64,000 nucleotides of DNA from DASUBV01 sp963725175 (lineage in GTDB: Bacteria > Actinomycetota > Actinomycetes > Streptosporangiales > Streptosporangiaceae). A program made the position numbers and the translations under genes. Positions 17,325-26,000 of the stretch are shown here, one piece after another. Below the pieces are notes generated by a model. That model was not told the origin of the DNA, did not search any database, and was given only the letters and a program-made list of their open reading frames with translations. Location of the stretch: the NCBI GenBank assembly GCA_963725175.1, contig CAVRXH010000006.1:372001-436000 (forward strand). The letters run 5' to 3'. Position 1 is the stretch's first letter. Each line of letters begins with the position of its first letter.

Positions 17325-18065
17325 ATGGCTGGTGTGGCACGTATTCCCCGCAGACGGGGCGGCCTGTGCGGCCTCCTGCTGATCCTGCTTGGCGCCTGGG
17401 GCGCGCTGGTCCCCTTCATCGGGCCCTACCTGAAATTTGCCTATACGCCGGACACGGCGATGCACTACACGACGGGGCGGCTGTACCTGTCGGTGATCCC
17501 CGGCGCGATCGCGGTGCTGGCCGGCCTGCTGGTGCTGGCGACCCGGAGCCGGGGCATCGGGGTGCTGAGCGGGCTGATCGCGACGGTGGCCGGAGCCTGG
17601 TTCGTGGTGGGCGCGGCGGTCACCGACACGGTGCTGAAGCGGACCTCGATCTCGCCTGGCCTGCCGGTGTCCCGCTCGGTGGCGGGCATCTCGCCAGCCA
17701 CCTGGATGTTCCTGGAGCAGATCGGGTTCTTTGTCGGCGTCGGCTTGCTGATCATCTTTTTCGGCGCGCTGGCGATGGGCAGGTTCTCGATGATCTCGGC
17801 CAGCGATCCGGTCGAGGATGACTACGAGGACTACCCAGAGGACACGACCAGCCACGACGACGATGCCCCGGCGTCCACCCAGTTCCCGACCTCGACGGGC
17901 CAGTTCCCGTCCGCCTCGGGCCAGTTCCCGTCGCCGGGGGCCAGCACGTTCCCCGGCACTCCAAGGCCGTTCCCCGGCGAGGAGAGCACGCAGACCCAGG
18001 ACCGGGTGCCGTCAACGGGGCAGTTCCCGCCGGCCGCCTCCCAGTTCCCGAGGCCAGGCAACTAG
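17325..18065 (+). CDS. Four-helix membrane protein with repetitive QFP tail
   Basis: 246 residues. Four hydrophobic segments lie near residues 12-32, 60-78, 84-104 and 130-152. An acidic stretch (DPVEDDYEDYPEDTTSHDDD) follows, and a tail with five copies of a (S/T)xQFP(x) motif such as STGQFPSASGQFPSP. The start ATG follows GGGAGTGAG. I do not recognise the family. The tail looks like a disordered cytoplasmic or surface region. It lies between selA (divergent) and a convergent zinc-ribbon gene, and a compound hairpin just past its stop probably ends transcription. Confidence 0.65.
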   Translation: MAGVARIPRRRGGLCGLLLILLGAWGALVPFIGPYLKFAYTPDTAMHYTTGRLYLSVIPGAIAVLAGLLVLATRSRGIGVLSGLIATVAGAWFVVGAAVTDTVLKRTSISPGLPVSRSVAGISPATWMFLEQIGFFVGVGLLIIFFGALAMGRFSMISASDPVEDDYEDYPEDTTSHDDDAPASTQFPTSTGQFPSASGQFPSPGASTFPGTPRPFPGEESTQTQDRVPSTGQFPPAASQFPRPGN

Positions 18066-18102
18066 CTAGCGCCGGGCGCTGACGCCCGCCCTGGGCGCTA
18101 GC
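18065..18102. terminator. Bidirectional terminator-like compound hairpin
   Basis: GCTAGCGCC (18065-18073) pairs with GGCGCTAGC (18094-18102), and inside it GGGCG pairs with CGCCC around a CTGA loop. It sits exactly between two convergent stop codons. Confidence 0.65.
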
Positions 18103-18546
18103 GCTCGGGGTGGGTCTGGGCGAAGTGCAGCGGGAAATGCGGGTTGCGGCAGCGATGTGACGGCAGCGCGCCGCACCTCGGGCAGGTCCTGGCCTGAACG
18201 GCGTACTCCAGGTGCGCCCGCTCGTCGGCGCTGAGCCGGCGCGGCTCGGCGGGGCGTCATCCCGGGAGGCGCGGGCGCGGACCTCCAGCTCGTGCCTGAA
18301 GTCCTGGAAGCTCTCCTCGCACGCCGAGCAGCGGCAGCCCTTGTGCCAGGACAGCACCGTGCCGTGCGGCGGCGGCGCGGGCGGGATGGTGGCCCAGCGC
18401 GCGTCAGGGCGCACGGCCCGCCGGCCTTCTGGCGGCTGTGCTGCTGGCGGCTGTGCTGCTGGCGGCTGGGTTTCTGATGGCTGGGTTTCTGATGGCTGGG
18501 TTTCTGGCGGCTGTGTAGCTGGCTGGGCGTCGGGCTGGCCCGGCAT
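18098..18546 (-). CDS. Hypothetical zinc-ribbon protein with Gln/Pro repeat N-terminus, frame-broken
   Basis: Starts at ATG 18546 with repeats of (S/A)(E/A)(T/A)QP (QPSETQPSETQPPAAQPPAA). Then comes HGTVLSWHKGCRCSACEESF, a CxCxxC-type metal motif. A one-base break near 18236-18250 leads to a second cysteine cluster, VQARTCPRCGALPSHRCR, and the end NPHFPLHFAQTHPER. Two separate Cys pairs in a small protein suggest zinc binding. I do not know its function. It ends inside the shared terminator of the gene opposite. Confidence 0.6.
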
Positions 18547-18612
18547 GCGAGTTTCCCCCGGTCTGCGTGGCTGCGCCCTCCCAGCCTAGCTCCGCGTGCA
18601 AGGTGAACCTGC

Positions 18613-18708
18613 TGGCGGAGGCGGACGGGAATCGAACCCGCCGACGACGCGGCGCGCCGTCCGCCGGTTTTGAAGACCGGGGGGGCCACCAGGCACCCGG
18701 ACGCCTCC
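18613..18708 (-). tRNA. selC: tRNA-Sec (anticodon UCA)
   Basis: On the minus strand it reads GGAGGCGT at the 5' end, an anticodon arm CCGGT-CTTCAAA-ACCGG with TCA in the centre, a very long GC-rich variable arm, the T arm GCGGGTTCGATTCCCGT, then CCGCCTCC-G-CCA. At 96 bases including an encoded CCA it is far longer than a normal tRNA. The UCA anticodon reads UGA. Seven acceptor pairs are perfect; the eighth position reads T opposite C. It lies about 1.4 kb upstream of selA on the same strand, and selB, selA and selD are all nearby, which confirms the assignment. Confidence 0.97.
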
Positions 18709-18745
18709 GCGTCAGACCCTAACGTGTCGGGGCCCGATACTCACC

Positions 18746-19225
18746 TCATGCCGTGCGGCGGCGGGCGCCAGGGCCGGGGACCGGGGTCACCTCGCGCGCC
18801 GACGGCACCTCGTGGCCGGCGGCGCAGCGCATGCCCAGGGTGACCGGGGCGCCGCAGTCGCGGTGGGTCAGCGTCACGATCGGCCCGGCCGGGCCGGCGG
18901 CGTACTTGTCCCCCCACTCCAGCAGCGCGGTGATCACCGGGAACAGGTCGCGGCCCTTGTCGGTCAGCCGGTACTCGCTGCGAGTGCGCTGGCCGGGCTC
19001 CTGGTAGGGCTCGCGGTGCATGATGCCCTCGTCCACCAGGGTGGCCAGCCGGTCGGTGAGCACCTGGCGGGGCATGCCGGTGCGGCGGCGCATGTCGTCG
19101 AAGCGGCGGATGCCGTTGAAGGCCTCGCGCAGCACCAGGAAGGTCCACTTCTCGCCCACGACGGAAAGCGCGGCCGCGATGGTGCAGCCGCTGGTCTCGA
19201 AGCCGAGCGGCCAGGAATCGGTCAT
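18746..19225 (-). CDS. HxlR family transcriptional regulator
   Basis: 159 residues with the HxlR winged-helix pattern: GCTIAAALSVVGEKWTFLVL (with Cys13), then FNGIRRFDDMRRRTGMPRQVLTDRL, LVDEGIMHREPY and RSEYRLTDKGRDLFPVI. The C-terminal extension contains THRDCGAPVTLGMRCAAGHE, a small Cys/His set often seen in this group. HxlR proteins are small dimeric repressors or activators that respond to reactive aldehydes, oxidants or quinones. It lies 58 bases downstream of the acyl-CoA synthetase on the same strand; its target is unknown. Confidence 0.9.
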   Translation of the reverse strand: MTDSWPLGFETSGCTIAAALSVVGEKWTFLVLREAFNGIRRFDDMRRRTGMPRQVLTDRLATLVDEGIMHREPYQEPGQRTRSEYRLTDKGRDLFPVITALLEWGDKYAAGPAGPIVTLTHRDCGAPVTLGMRCAAGHEVPSAREVTPVPGPGARRRTA

Positions 19226-19282
19226 CTCTCTACGCTAGGTCTGCCGGGCAGACTGAGCAAGCACGCAGCCCGCGTACCGGGC

Positions 19283-21157
19283 TCAGCCCGCGTACAGGGC
19301 ATCGAGCACGTCGGCGTACTTGGCGTGCACCACCCGGCGGCGCACCTTGAGCGTCGGGGTCAGCTCCTCGCTCTCGGCGGTCCACTCGCCGGGCAGCAGC
19401 CGCCACCGCTTGACCTGCTGCACCCTGGCCAGCCGGGCGTTGGCCGCCGTGATGGCCTCGCCGACCTCGTCCAGCACGGCCGGGTGCTGCGCCAGCGCGG
19501 CCAGCGACCCTGCGTCGATGCCGCGTGCCCTCGCCCAGGCCGGTGCCACCTCGCCGTCCAGCGTGAGCACCGCGACCAGGTAGGGCCGCCGGTCGCCGTA
19601 GGCCAGCGCCTGGCCGATCAGCGGGTGGGCGATCAGCAGGTTTTCCACGGCGGCCGGGGACACGTTCTCGCCGCCGGCGGTGATGATCAGCTCCTTCTTC
19701 CTGTCCACCACGGACAGGAAGCCATCGTCGTCAAGCGCGCCGATGTCCCCAGTGTGCAGCCAGCCGTCGGCGTCAAGCAGCTCGGCGGTCTGCTCGGCGA
19801 GGCCGAGGTAGCCGGGGGTGTTCAGCGGGCCGCGGGTCAGCACCTCGCCATCCCCGGCGATCCGCACCTCGGTGCCGGTCACCGGCCGGCCGACGGTGCC
19901 GAGCCTGAACTCGGGCATGGTGTTCGTGGTGAACGCGCCGGTCGTCTCGGTCATCCCGTACACGTCGAGGATCCGCAGGCCGAGGCCGGCGAAGAACTCG
20001 CCGGTCTCCGGCGGCAGCGGCGCGGACGCGCTGACCACGATCTCCGCCTCGCCAAGCCCGAGCAGCGAGCGCACCGGCCCGAGCACGGCCGCGTCCGCCA
20101 CCGCGTACTCGGCGGCCAGCTCCGGCGAGGTCTGCTCGCCGTACTGGCAGCTCCGCACCCAGCGCAGGCCGGCGTCCATCGCGCCGGCCACCGCCGCGCG
20201 CCTGGCCTGGTCGGGCTCGGCCGCCAGCAGCGCCTGGATGCCGGCCTGGATCTTCTCCCAGACCCGCGGCACGCCGAAGAACGCGGTCGGCTTCACCTCG
20301 CCCAGCGTGGCGGTCAGCTCGGCGGAGGCGTTGTGGCAGAAGTAGGTGTGGTTGCCGTTGCAGATCGCCAGGTAGAGGGTGAACATCCGCTCGGCGATGT
20401 GCGCGAGCGGCAGGTAGGAGACCCAGCGCACGTGCGGCCGGGCGTTGCCGGAGGCGGTCACCGCGACCACCTCGTAGACGACGCTGGCGTGGGTGATGAC
20501 GACGCCCTTGGGGTTCCCGGTGGTGCCCGAGGTGTACAGCACGGTCACCGGGTCCTGCGGCCGGATGGCCGCCACCCTGGCGGCGATCTCGCCGGCCAGT
20601 CCCGTTTCCCGCGCCTCGGCCAGTTCAAGGAAGGAATCCCAGCTCAGGAACTGCTCGCCGGGCGGGCAGGCGGCCGGGTCCCTGACGATCACCCTGGTCA
20701 GTCCCGGCAGCTCCGCCAGCACCGGCTGCCAGCGGGCCAGCTCGGCGGCCCCGTCCAGCACCGCGATCCGCGCGTCGCAGTTCCTGGCCATGTAGGCGAC
20801 CTGCTCGGGGGCGAGGGTCGGGTAGAAGGTGACCGGCACGGCGCCGGCGTGCAGCGCGCCGAAGTCGGCGAGCACGTGCTCGGCCCGGTTCGGCAGCATC
20901 AGGGCGACCTTCTCACCTGGCCGCAGGCCGAGCGCGGCGAACCCGGCGGCCAGCCGGAGCGCGGTGTCCCTGGCCTGCCGCCAGGTCAGCGTCGTCCACT
21001 CGCCGGGGCCGCCGGGCGCGGACGGGCCGGGGTCGCGGTCGGAGTAGGCGGGCAGCTCGCCCCACTGCTCCGCGGCGGCCCGCAGGCAGTCGGTCATGGT
21101 GCGCCCGCCCGCCCGCTCCGTCATGGCCGCCCGCTCGGCTAGCACCTGTCCGGTCAC
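19283..21157 (-). CDS. Long-chain fatty-acid/AMP-dependent acyl-CoA synthetase
   Basis: 624 residues. ATP/AMP motifs are intact: VTVLYTSGTTGNPKGVVITH (P-loop), SYLPLAHIAERM, DVYGMTETTGAFTTNTMP, DGWLHTGDIGALDDDGFLSV and RKKELIITAGGENVSPAAVE. The C-terminal domain lysine region is LTPTLKVRRRVVHAKYADVL. This is the FadD15-like long-chain group that activates fatty acids to acyl-CoA through an acyl-adenylate. It may begin at a later Met (residue 12 or 21). Its neighbours are an HxlR regulator downstream and divergent selD. Confidence 0.92.
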   Translation of the reverse strand: MTGQVLAERAAMTERAGGRTMTDCLRAAAEQWGELPAYSDRDPGPSAPGGPGEWTTLTWRQARDTALRLAAGFAALGLRPGEKVALMLPNRAEHVLADFGALHAGAVPVTFYPTLAPEQVAYMARNCDARIAVLDGAAELARWQPVLAELPGLTRVIVRDPAACPPGEQFLSWDSFLELAEARETGLAGEIAARVAAIRPQDPVTVLYTSGTTGNPKGVVITHASVVYEVVAVTASGNARPHVRWVSYLPLAHIAERMFTLYLAICNGNHTYFCHNASAELTATLGEVKPTAFFGVPRVWEKIQAGIQALLAAEPDQARRAAVAGAMDAGLRWVRSCQYGEQTSPELAAEYAVADAAVLGPVRSLLGLGEAEIVVSASAPLPPETGEFFAGLGLRILDVYGMTETTGAFTTNTMPEFRLGTVGRPVTGTEVRIAGDGEVLTRGPLNTPGYLGLAEQTAELLDADGWLHTGDIGALDDDGFLSVVDRKKELIITAGGENVSPAAVENLLIAHPLIGQALAYGDRRPYLVAVLTLDGEVAPAWARARGIDAGSLAALAQHPAVLDEVGEAITAANARLARVQQVKRWRLLPGEWTAESEELTPTLKVRRRVVHAKYADVLDALYAG

Positions 21158-21272
21158 CGCTTACCTCCGTGCGCCAGGCCCGCGGCGTGCCCCCGCAGGA
21201 TGGCCCTCATTACAGTTCACCCGCGCCCGCGCGGACAAGTGAAACTCCCGTCCCGCCCGTTAGTGTGCAGGC

Positions 21273-22267
21273 ATGACCACACCGGAGCCAGTCCGGCTTA
21301 CCCAGCTCGCACGCGGCGGCGGCTGCGCCTGCAAGATCCCGCCCGGCGAGCTGGAGGAGGCCGTCGCCCGGCTGATCCCCGGCCAGCCCTCCCCCGACCT
21401 GCTGATCGGCGTCGAGCACGGCGACGACGCGGCCGTGGTACGGATCGGCCCCGGCCGCGCCGTGGTGGCCACCGCGGACTTCTTCACCCCGGTGGTGGAC
21501 GACGCCTACACCTTCGGCCGGATCGCCGCCGCGAACGCGCTGTCCGACGTCTACGCCGTCGGCGGCGAGCCGCTGGTCGCGCTGAACCTGCTCGGCTGGC
21601 CGCGCGAGGTGCTGAGCGCGGACCTGGCCGCCGAGGTGCTGCGCGGCGGGCTTGACGTGGCCAGGCGGCCGGCTGCCACGTGGCCGGCGGGCACAGCATC
21701 GACGACCCGGAGCCGAAGTACGGCATGGCCGTCACCGGGCTGGCCGACCCGGACCGGCTGCTGCGCATCGACGCCGGCCGGGCCGGGCTGCCGCTGTCGC
21801 TGACCAAGCCGCTCGGCATCGGCGTGCTGAACTCCTGGCACAAGGCCACCGGCGAGGTGCACGCCCGCGCCGTCGAGGTGATGACCACGCTGAACGCGGC
21901 GGCCAGCAGGCAGGCGCTGGCCGCCGGGATCACCTGCGCGACCGACGTGACGGGCTTCGGCCTGCTCGGCCACCTGTTCAAGCTGGCCAGGGCCAGCGGG
22001 GTGACCGCCGTCATCGACAGCGCCGCCGTGCCGTACCTCAGCGGGGCGCGCGAGGCGCTGGCGGCCGGCTACCTGCCCGGCGGCAGCCGCCGCAACCTGG
22101 ACTGGGTGGCCCCGCACACCGACGCCGGCGACGCCGGCGAGGACGAGCTGCTGCTGCTCGCCGACGCGCAGACCTCGGGGGGCCTGCTGCTGGCTGGGGA
22201 GATCCCTGGCGGGACGGTGATCGGCGAGCTGGTGCCGCGCGGGGACGCCGTCCTGGTCATCCGCTGA
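21273..22267 (+). CDS. selD: Selenide, water dikinase SelD, frame-broken
   Basis: MTTPEPVRLTQLARGGGCAC then KIPPGELEEAV: the catalytic Cys-x-x-Lys cluster near residues 18-22, with Cys rather than Sec. Next are VEHGDDAAVVRIGPGRAVV and ANALSDVYAVGGEPL. A one-base loss near 21661-21668 (GGG to GG would explain it) shifts to the frame carrying HVAGGHSIDDPEPKYGMAV, KPLGIGVL, ATDVTGFGLLGHL and ADAQTSGGLL. Total length near 331 residues matches SelD. The enzyme makes selenophosphate from selenide and ATP, the selenium donor for SelA. It faces away from the acyl-CoA synthetase. Confidence 0.92.
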
Positions 22268-22300
22268 GCGGGCGCCCGTCGGCTGGCCGCCCGCCGGCGG

Positions 22301-22675
22301 TCAGTAAGAGTGCTCCGCCACTACTTCCGCCAAGATGATCCAGGCAACCGCGAGCGGTGCCAGCGCCCAGGCCCAGGCCGCCAGCCGCCGCCGGGCGGCC
22401 GGGCGGCGCAGGCCCGCGATGAGCAGGACCAGCGCCGTCACGGCCAGCAGCCACTGCCCGCCGCCGCCGGCGATCACCGAGCCCTCGGCAACCCGGCACG
22501 GCGGGCAGAAGACCGAGCCGCAGCTGTAGTGGTCGGTGCAGCCCGTCCCGACGCCCATCCCGAGGATGAACCAGCCCAGCGAGCCGAGCGGCACCGTCAC
22601 CACGACGGCCAGCAGCGCCGGCAGCTCGACGGTCCACGGCCGCCACAGCCGGGGCGCGCCCGTCATGGTCTCCAT
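22301..22675 (-). CDS. Small membrane protein of unknown function
   Basis: 124 residues with three hydrophobic segments (about 18-38, 72-88 and 98-116). Between the first two is a Cys-rich extracellular-looking loop, GTGCTDHYSCGSVFCPPCRV, which could form disulfides. No family recognised. It overlaps nothing and lies convergent to selD, 34 bases away. Composition matches the vertical genome background, unlike the next two genes. Confidence 0.6.
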   Translation of the reverse strand: METMTGAPRLWRPWTVELPALLAVVVTVPLGSLGWFILGMGVGTGCTDHYSCGSVFCPPCRVAEGSVIAGGGGQWLLAVTALVLLIAGLRRPAARRRLAAWAWALAPLAVAWIILAEVVAEHSY

Positions 22676-22756
22676 ATCGCGGCCTTCACATCGACGAGCC
22701 TGGCCGGCGGCAGTCGGCTACGCGTCTCGCCCAGGAGCCGATGATCCCTCTTGCGT

Positions 22757-23071
22757 TCACTGCGAACGGTCGGCGGTTCCGCCTTTGGATCTGTGGTGAG
22801 TCTGCAGCCACGCTGCCGCTGTCACCAGCATCACCATGCATGCTGCCGCCAAAGCCGCCCACTGCACGGCCACGTTCCTGTCGCTCTGCCCAAGGAAGGA
22901 GATGCCGACGAAGAGGAACGTCAGGGATACCCTGAGATTACGGTTCCGTCCACTGCGTGGGTCTGGGCTGCGAGTGCCCGGCCTCCTGCTCGCGAGGAGC
23001 GAGGGGAGGCCAGCGACGGCGGCCAGGGCTGCGATGCCGATATCCAGCCAGGCGATCGTGGCGTAACTCAT
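22757..23071 (-). CDS. Three-helix membrane protein; candidate immunity protein of the Rhs protein
   Basis: 104 residues. Hydrophobic segments are near 4-26, 46-66 and 70-90, with a basic loop PGTRSPDPRSGRNRN between the first two and a polar C-terminus. It begins 15 bases after the Rhs stop on the same strand, the position where immunity genes lie in Rhs loci. The local base composition is lower in GC than the neighbouring selD and membrane genes, and matches the Rhs tip. No family recognised; immunity is inferred from position and composition. Confidence 0.5.
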   Translation of the reverse strand: MSYATIAWLDIGIAALAAVAGLPSLLASRRPGTRSPDPRSGRNRNLRVSLTFLFVGISFLGQSDRNVAVQWAALAAACMVMLVTAAAWLQTHHRSKGGTADRSQ

Positions 23072-23086
23072 CCGGCTCTCCGCTCG

Positions 23087-26000
23087 TCAGCTAGGGTTCT
23101 TGCCTACTATGCCAGGAGATCCGCACCTGTCGTACTTGCCACCGGTCGGGCCTTTCGTGCAGCTGCGCTTGTAGTAGTGCTGGTAGTAGTAGGGCTGGAA
23201 CGGATCACCGTTGAAGTGCGTCTTAATCCACCAGCCGTCTTTTCTGTGCTTGCCCGGACCCGAGTTCCACCATTTCAGGAACTTCTTCACTATTTTGTAC
23301 GTCAGCTTGACGGTCCAGCCGGCCGCAGCGAGCGCCAGCGCGACGGTCGCTACGATCGCTACTACCCTGGAATGGTGCATGAACTTGGCCAGAACACCGG
23401 CGAGCATGCTGAGAAACGCAGATGTGCTGACGACCACATCGCCGGCCTTCTTGATGACGACCGCGATTTCCTGGGTCATCTTGACCGAGTAGTCGTAGTC
23501 CTCGTCGTCGGTCAAGTGCGTGAGGCTCTTCCACGTGTCGTAGATGTACCAGTAGGCCAGGCCGGTCGGGTCGGAATTGAGGACGGGATCGCCGCCGCCG
23601 TAGGCGTACGGCTCGAGGGTCTGGCTCAGGTCCGGGTCGACGGAGGTGAACTGGCCGAGCCGGGGGTTGTAGTAACGGTTCAGGAGATAGAGCAGGCCGT
23701 CAGGATCGGTGTAGCCGCCCGCGAACCCGAACGGCGTGGTCGCCGTCAGCCCGCCGGCGGTCTGCGGGTTGCCCCAGGCGTCGTAACTGGTCGTGCCGGT
23801 CAGGGTGCCCGAGGAGCTGACCGTGCCGCGGACCGACCCGAGGGAGTCAGCTACCAGGTAGGTGACGGTGCCCGCTGTCAGGCTTACCTGCTCAGCAGGA
23901 GTGTTGCCGGCTGTGTAGATGTAGGCGTTCGTGCTGTCCATCAGCAACTGCGGAACTGCTGGCGACGTGTTCCAGACATACCCCTGGGTTGCGGCGGACC
24001 CGCCGGACGGGGTGGTGGTAGTTGAGGTGCGCAGCCCGGTGCCGTTGTACGTGGCAGTGGTCATGTCCGCGGCCGAGTTGCTGTAGGCGGTCAGTTCCTG
24101 AGCGCCGTTCCAGGTGCCCGACGACACCGTGGTGGCTCCCTGAGAAGCGGTTAGCTGCTCTCCGTCAGCGTTGTAGGAATAGTCGGTGGTCGTGCCTGAC
24201 AGGGCCGACGACGTCAGCTCGCCCGCATTGTCGTAGGTGCCAGAAGCACCGGTGGGCAGCGAGGTCAGGTTCCCGGACGCATCGAAGGAATAATTCAGCG
24301 CCGCTCCGGTCCCCGGCGTCATCGAAGTGACCCGGCCTTTGGCGTCGTAGGTGTAGACGGCCGGGGATTTCGACGAAGACGGAGTATCGGTCTCGGACAG
24401 AACGTTCCCGGCCGGGGCATCGGAGTAGGCGAATGACTGCAGTGTGGAGCTGGAGTTATTCAGGCTGATCAGCGACGGACGGCCAGTGTTGTCGTAGGTA
24501 GTGGCGACCGTGTCCCCGGTCGAACCCAGCGCCGCTGAGTCCGGCAGTCCGTCGGCGGTGTGGCCGATGGTGATCTGGTGGCCGTTGAAGTCGGTCGCTG
24601 ACGTCAGCTCGTCAGCGTTGTCATAGCCGTAGCTCACCGTGTCGGTGCTCGCCCAGGTCGCGGCGGAGGGCAGCGGGTAGGTGATTCCGGTAACGCCACC
24701 ATCTGCGTTGTACTGGTAGCCAACCGTCTGGCTGGCGCCGTTCTCAGCCGAGGTCAGCTCCCCGAACGAGTCATAGCCGTAGCTGGAGGTGCCGCTCCCG
24801 TCGGTCATACCGGTCTGCTGGCCGTCCGCGTCGTAGGTACTGGTGACGGAGCGGGCTGAGGATCCCGAGTAGCTGACGGTCGCAGCCTGGCCTTGCGGGG
24901 TGTAGGTGTACGTCATCGTGGTCCCGTCGGGGTCAGTGCTGGTCAGCACGTTCCCGTCCGAGTCATACGTCAACGTCGTCGCTGCCCCGGACGGTGCCGC
25001 CGTGGTAGCCGGAGTGGTGGTGGAGACCAGTTCGCCGACGGAGTCGTAGGAATAGGCCGTCTGGTAGGCCGCCTGAGCCGGGTGCGCGCTCGGGGACACC
25101 GTCCACGGCGCGGACGTCTCGCACGGCGCGGCCCCAGAGGCGTTCCCGTCCGGGTAAACCATGGACGTCATGTCGCCGTTGGCGTCGTAGCAGTAGGAAA
25201 CGGTCGAGACAGCGGAGGTGCCCGCGCCGGTAGTCACCGTTGCCACATCGTCGTCTGCGTTGTAGGTCTCGGTCGTGACCTGAGCCGACCCGCTGTTCGC
25301 AGTCGCCGGGGCGGTGGTCGTGGTCAGGTTCCCGGCCGGGTCATAGGCATAGCTCGTCGTCTCGGAATCTGAGTGCCCAACGGGCGCCGGCGTCGTGACC
25401 ATCGTTAGCTGTCCGGCCGCATCGTAGGCCTGCGTAGTCGCGTCGCTAGCCAGCCGGTCTCCGAAACCCGCCGGATACAACGTGGGGCACGAGGCCGCCG
25501 TGAGCGAGTTCGCGGCCACTCCAGCCGGTGGTACCGTCTGCGTCACCTGGGCGTTGCCGTCGTAACAGGTCAGGTCGGCGTCGCCGTCCGGGTTGGTGAC
25601 CAGGGTCGCCTGATCATCGGCGTTATAGGCGGTCGTCGTGGTGAAGCCGCGGGCGTCAGTGACGGTGGTCTGGTTACCGCTGGCGTCGTAGCCGTAGCTG
25701 GTGGTCCGCGCAGTATCGGTATGGCCGGTCCCGCCACCGCCGGTGTCCGAGGTCTCGTCACCATCGGCGTTATAGACGATGGAGGTCGTGTAGTTCCCGG
25801 CGTTCGCGCCCGAGACGTTGCCGTCCGGATCGACCTCCGTGAGCTGCTCCCCGTCGGCGTTATAAGTGTCGGTCGTCGTCGCCAGCTCGCTGCCGTTCCC
25901 GTCCGGCGTCGATGACGAGACCGGGTCACCTTGCGCGTCGTAGGACAGCTGAGTGACAACCCCTTCGGCGTCGATCGTCGCGCACGGTAGCGACATGGAG

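Noticed and set aside
18812..21142. Long plus-strand open frame (776 codons) opposite the acyl-CoA synthetase.
   Set aside because: The opposite strand has every acyl-CoA synthetase motif; this frame has none and is His/Arg/Gly-rich.
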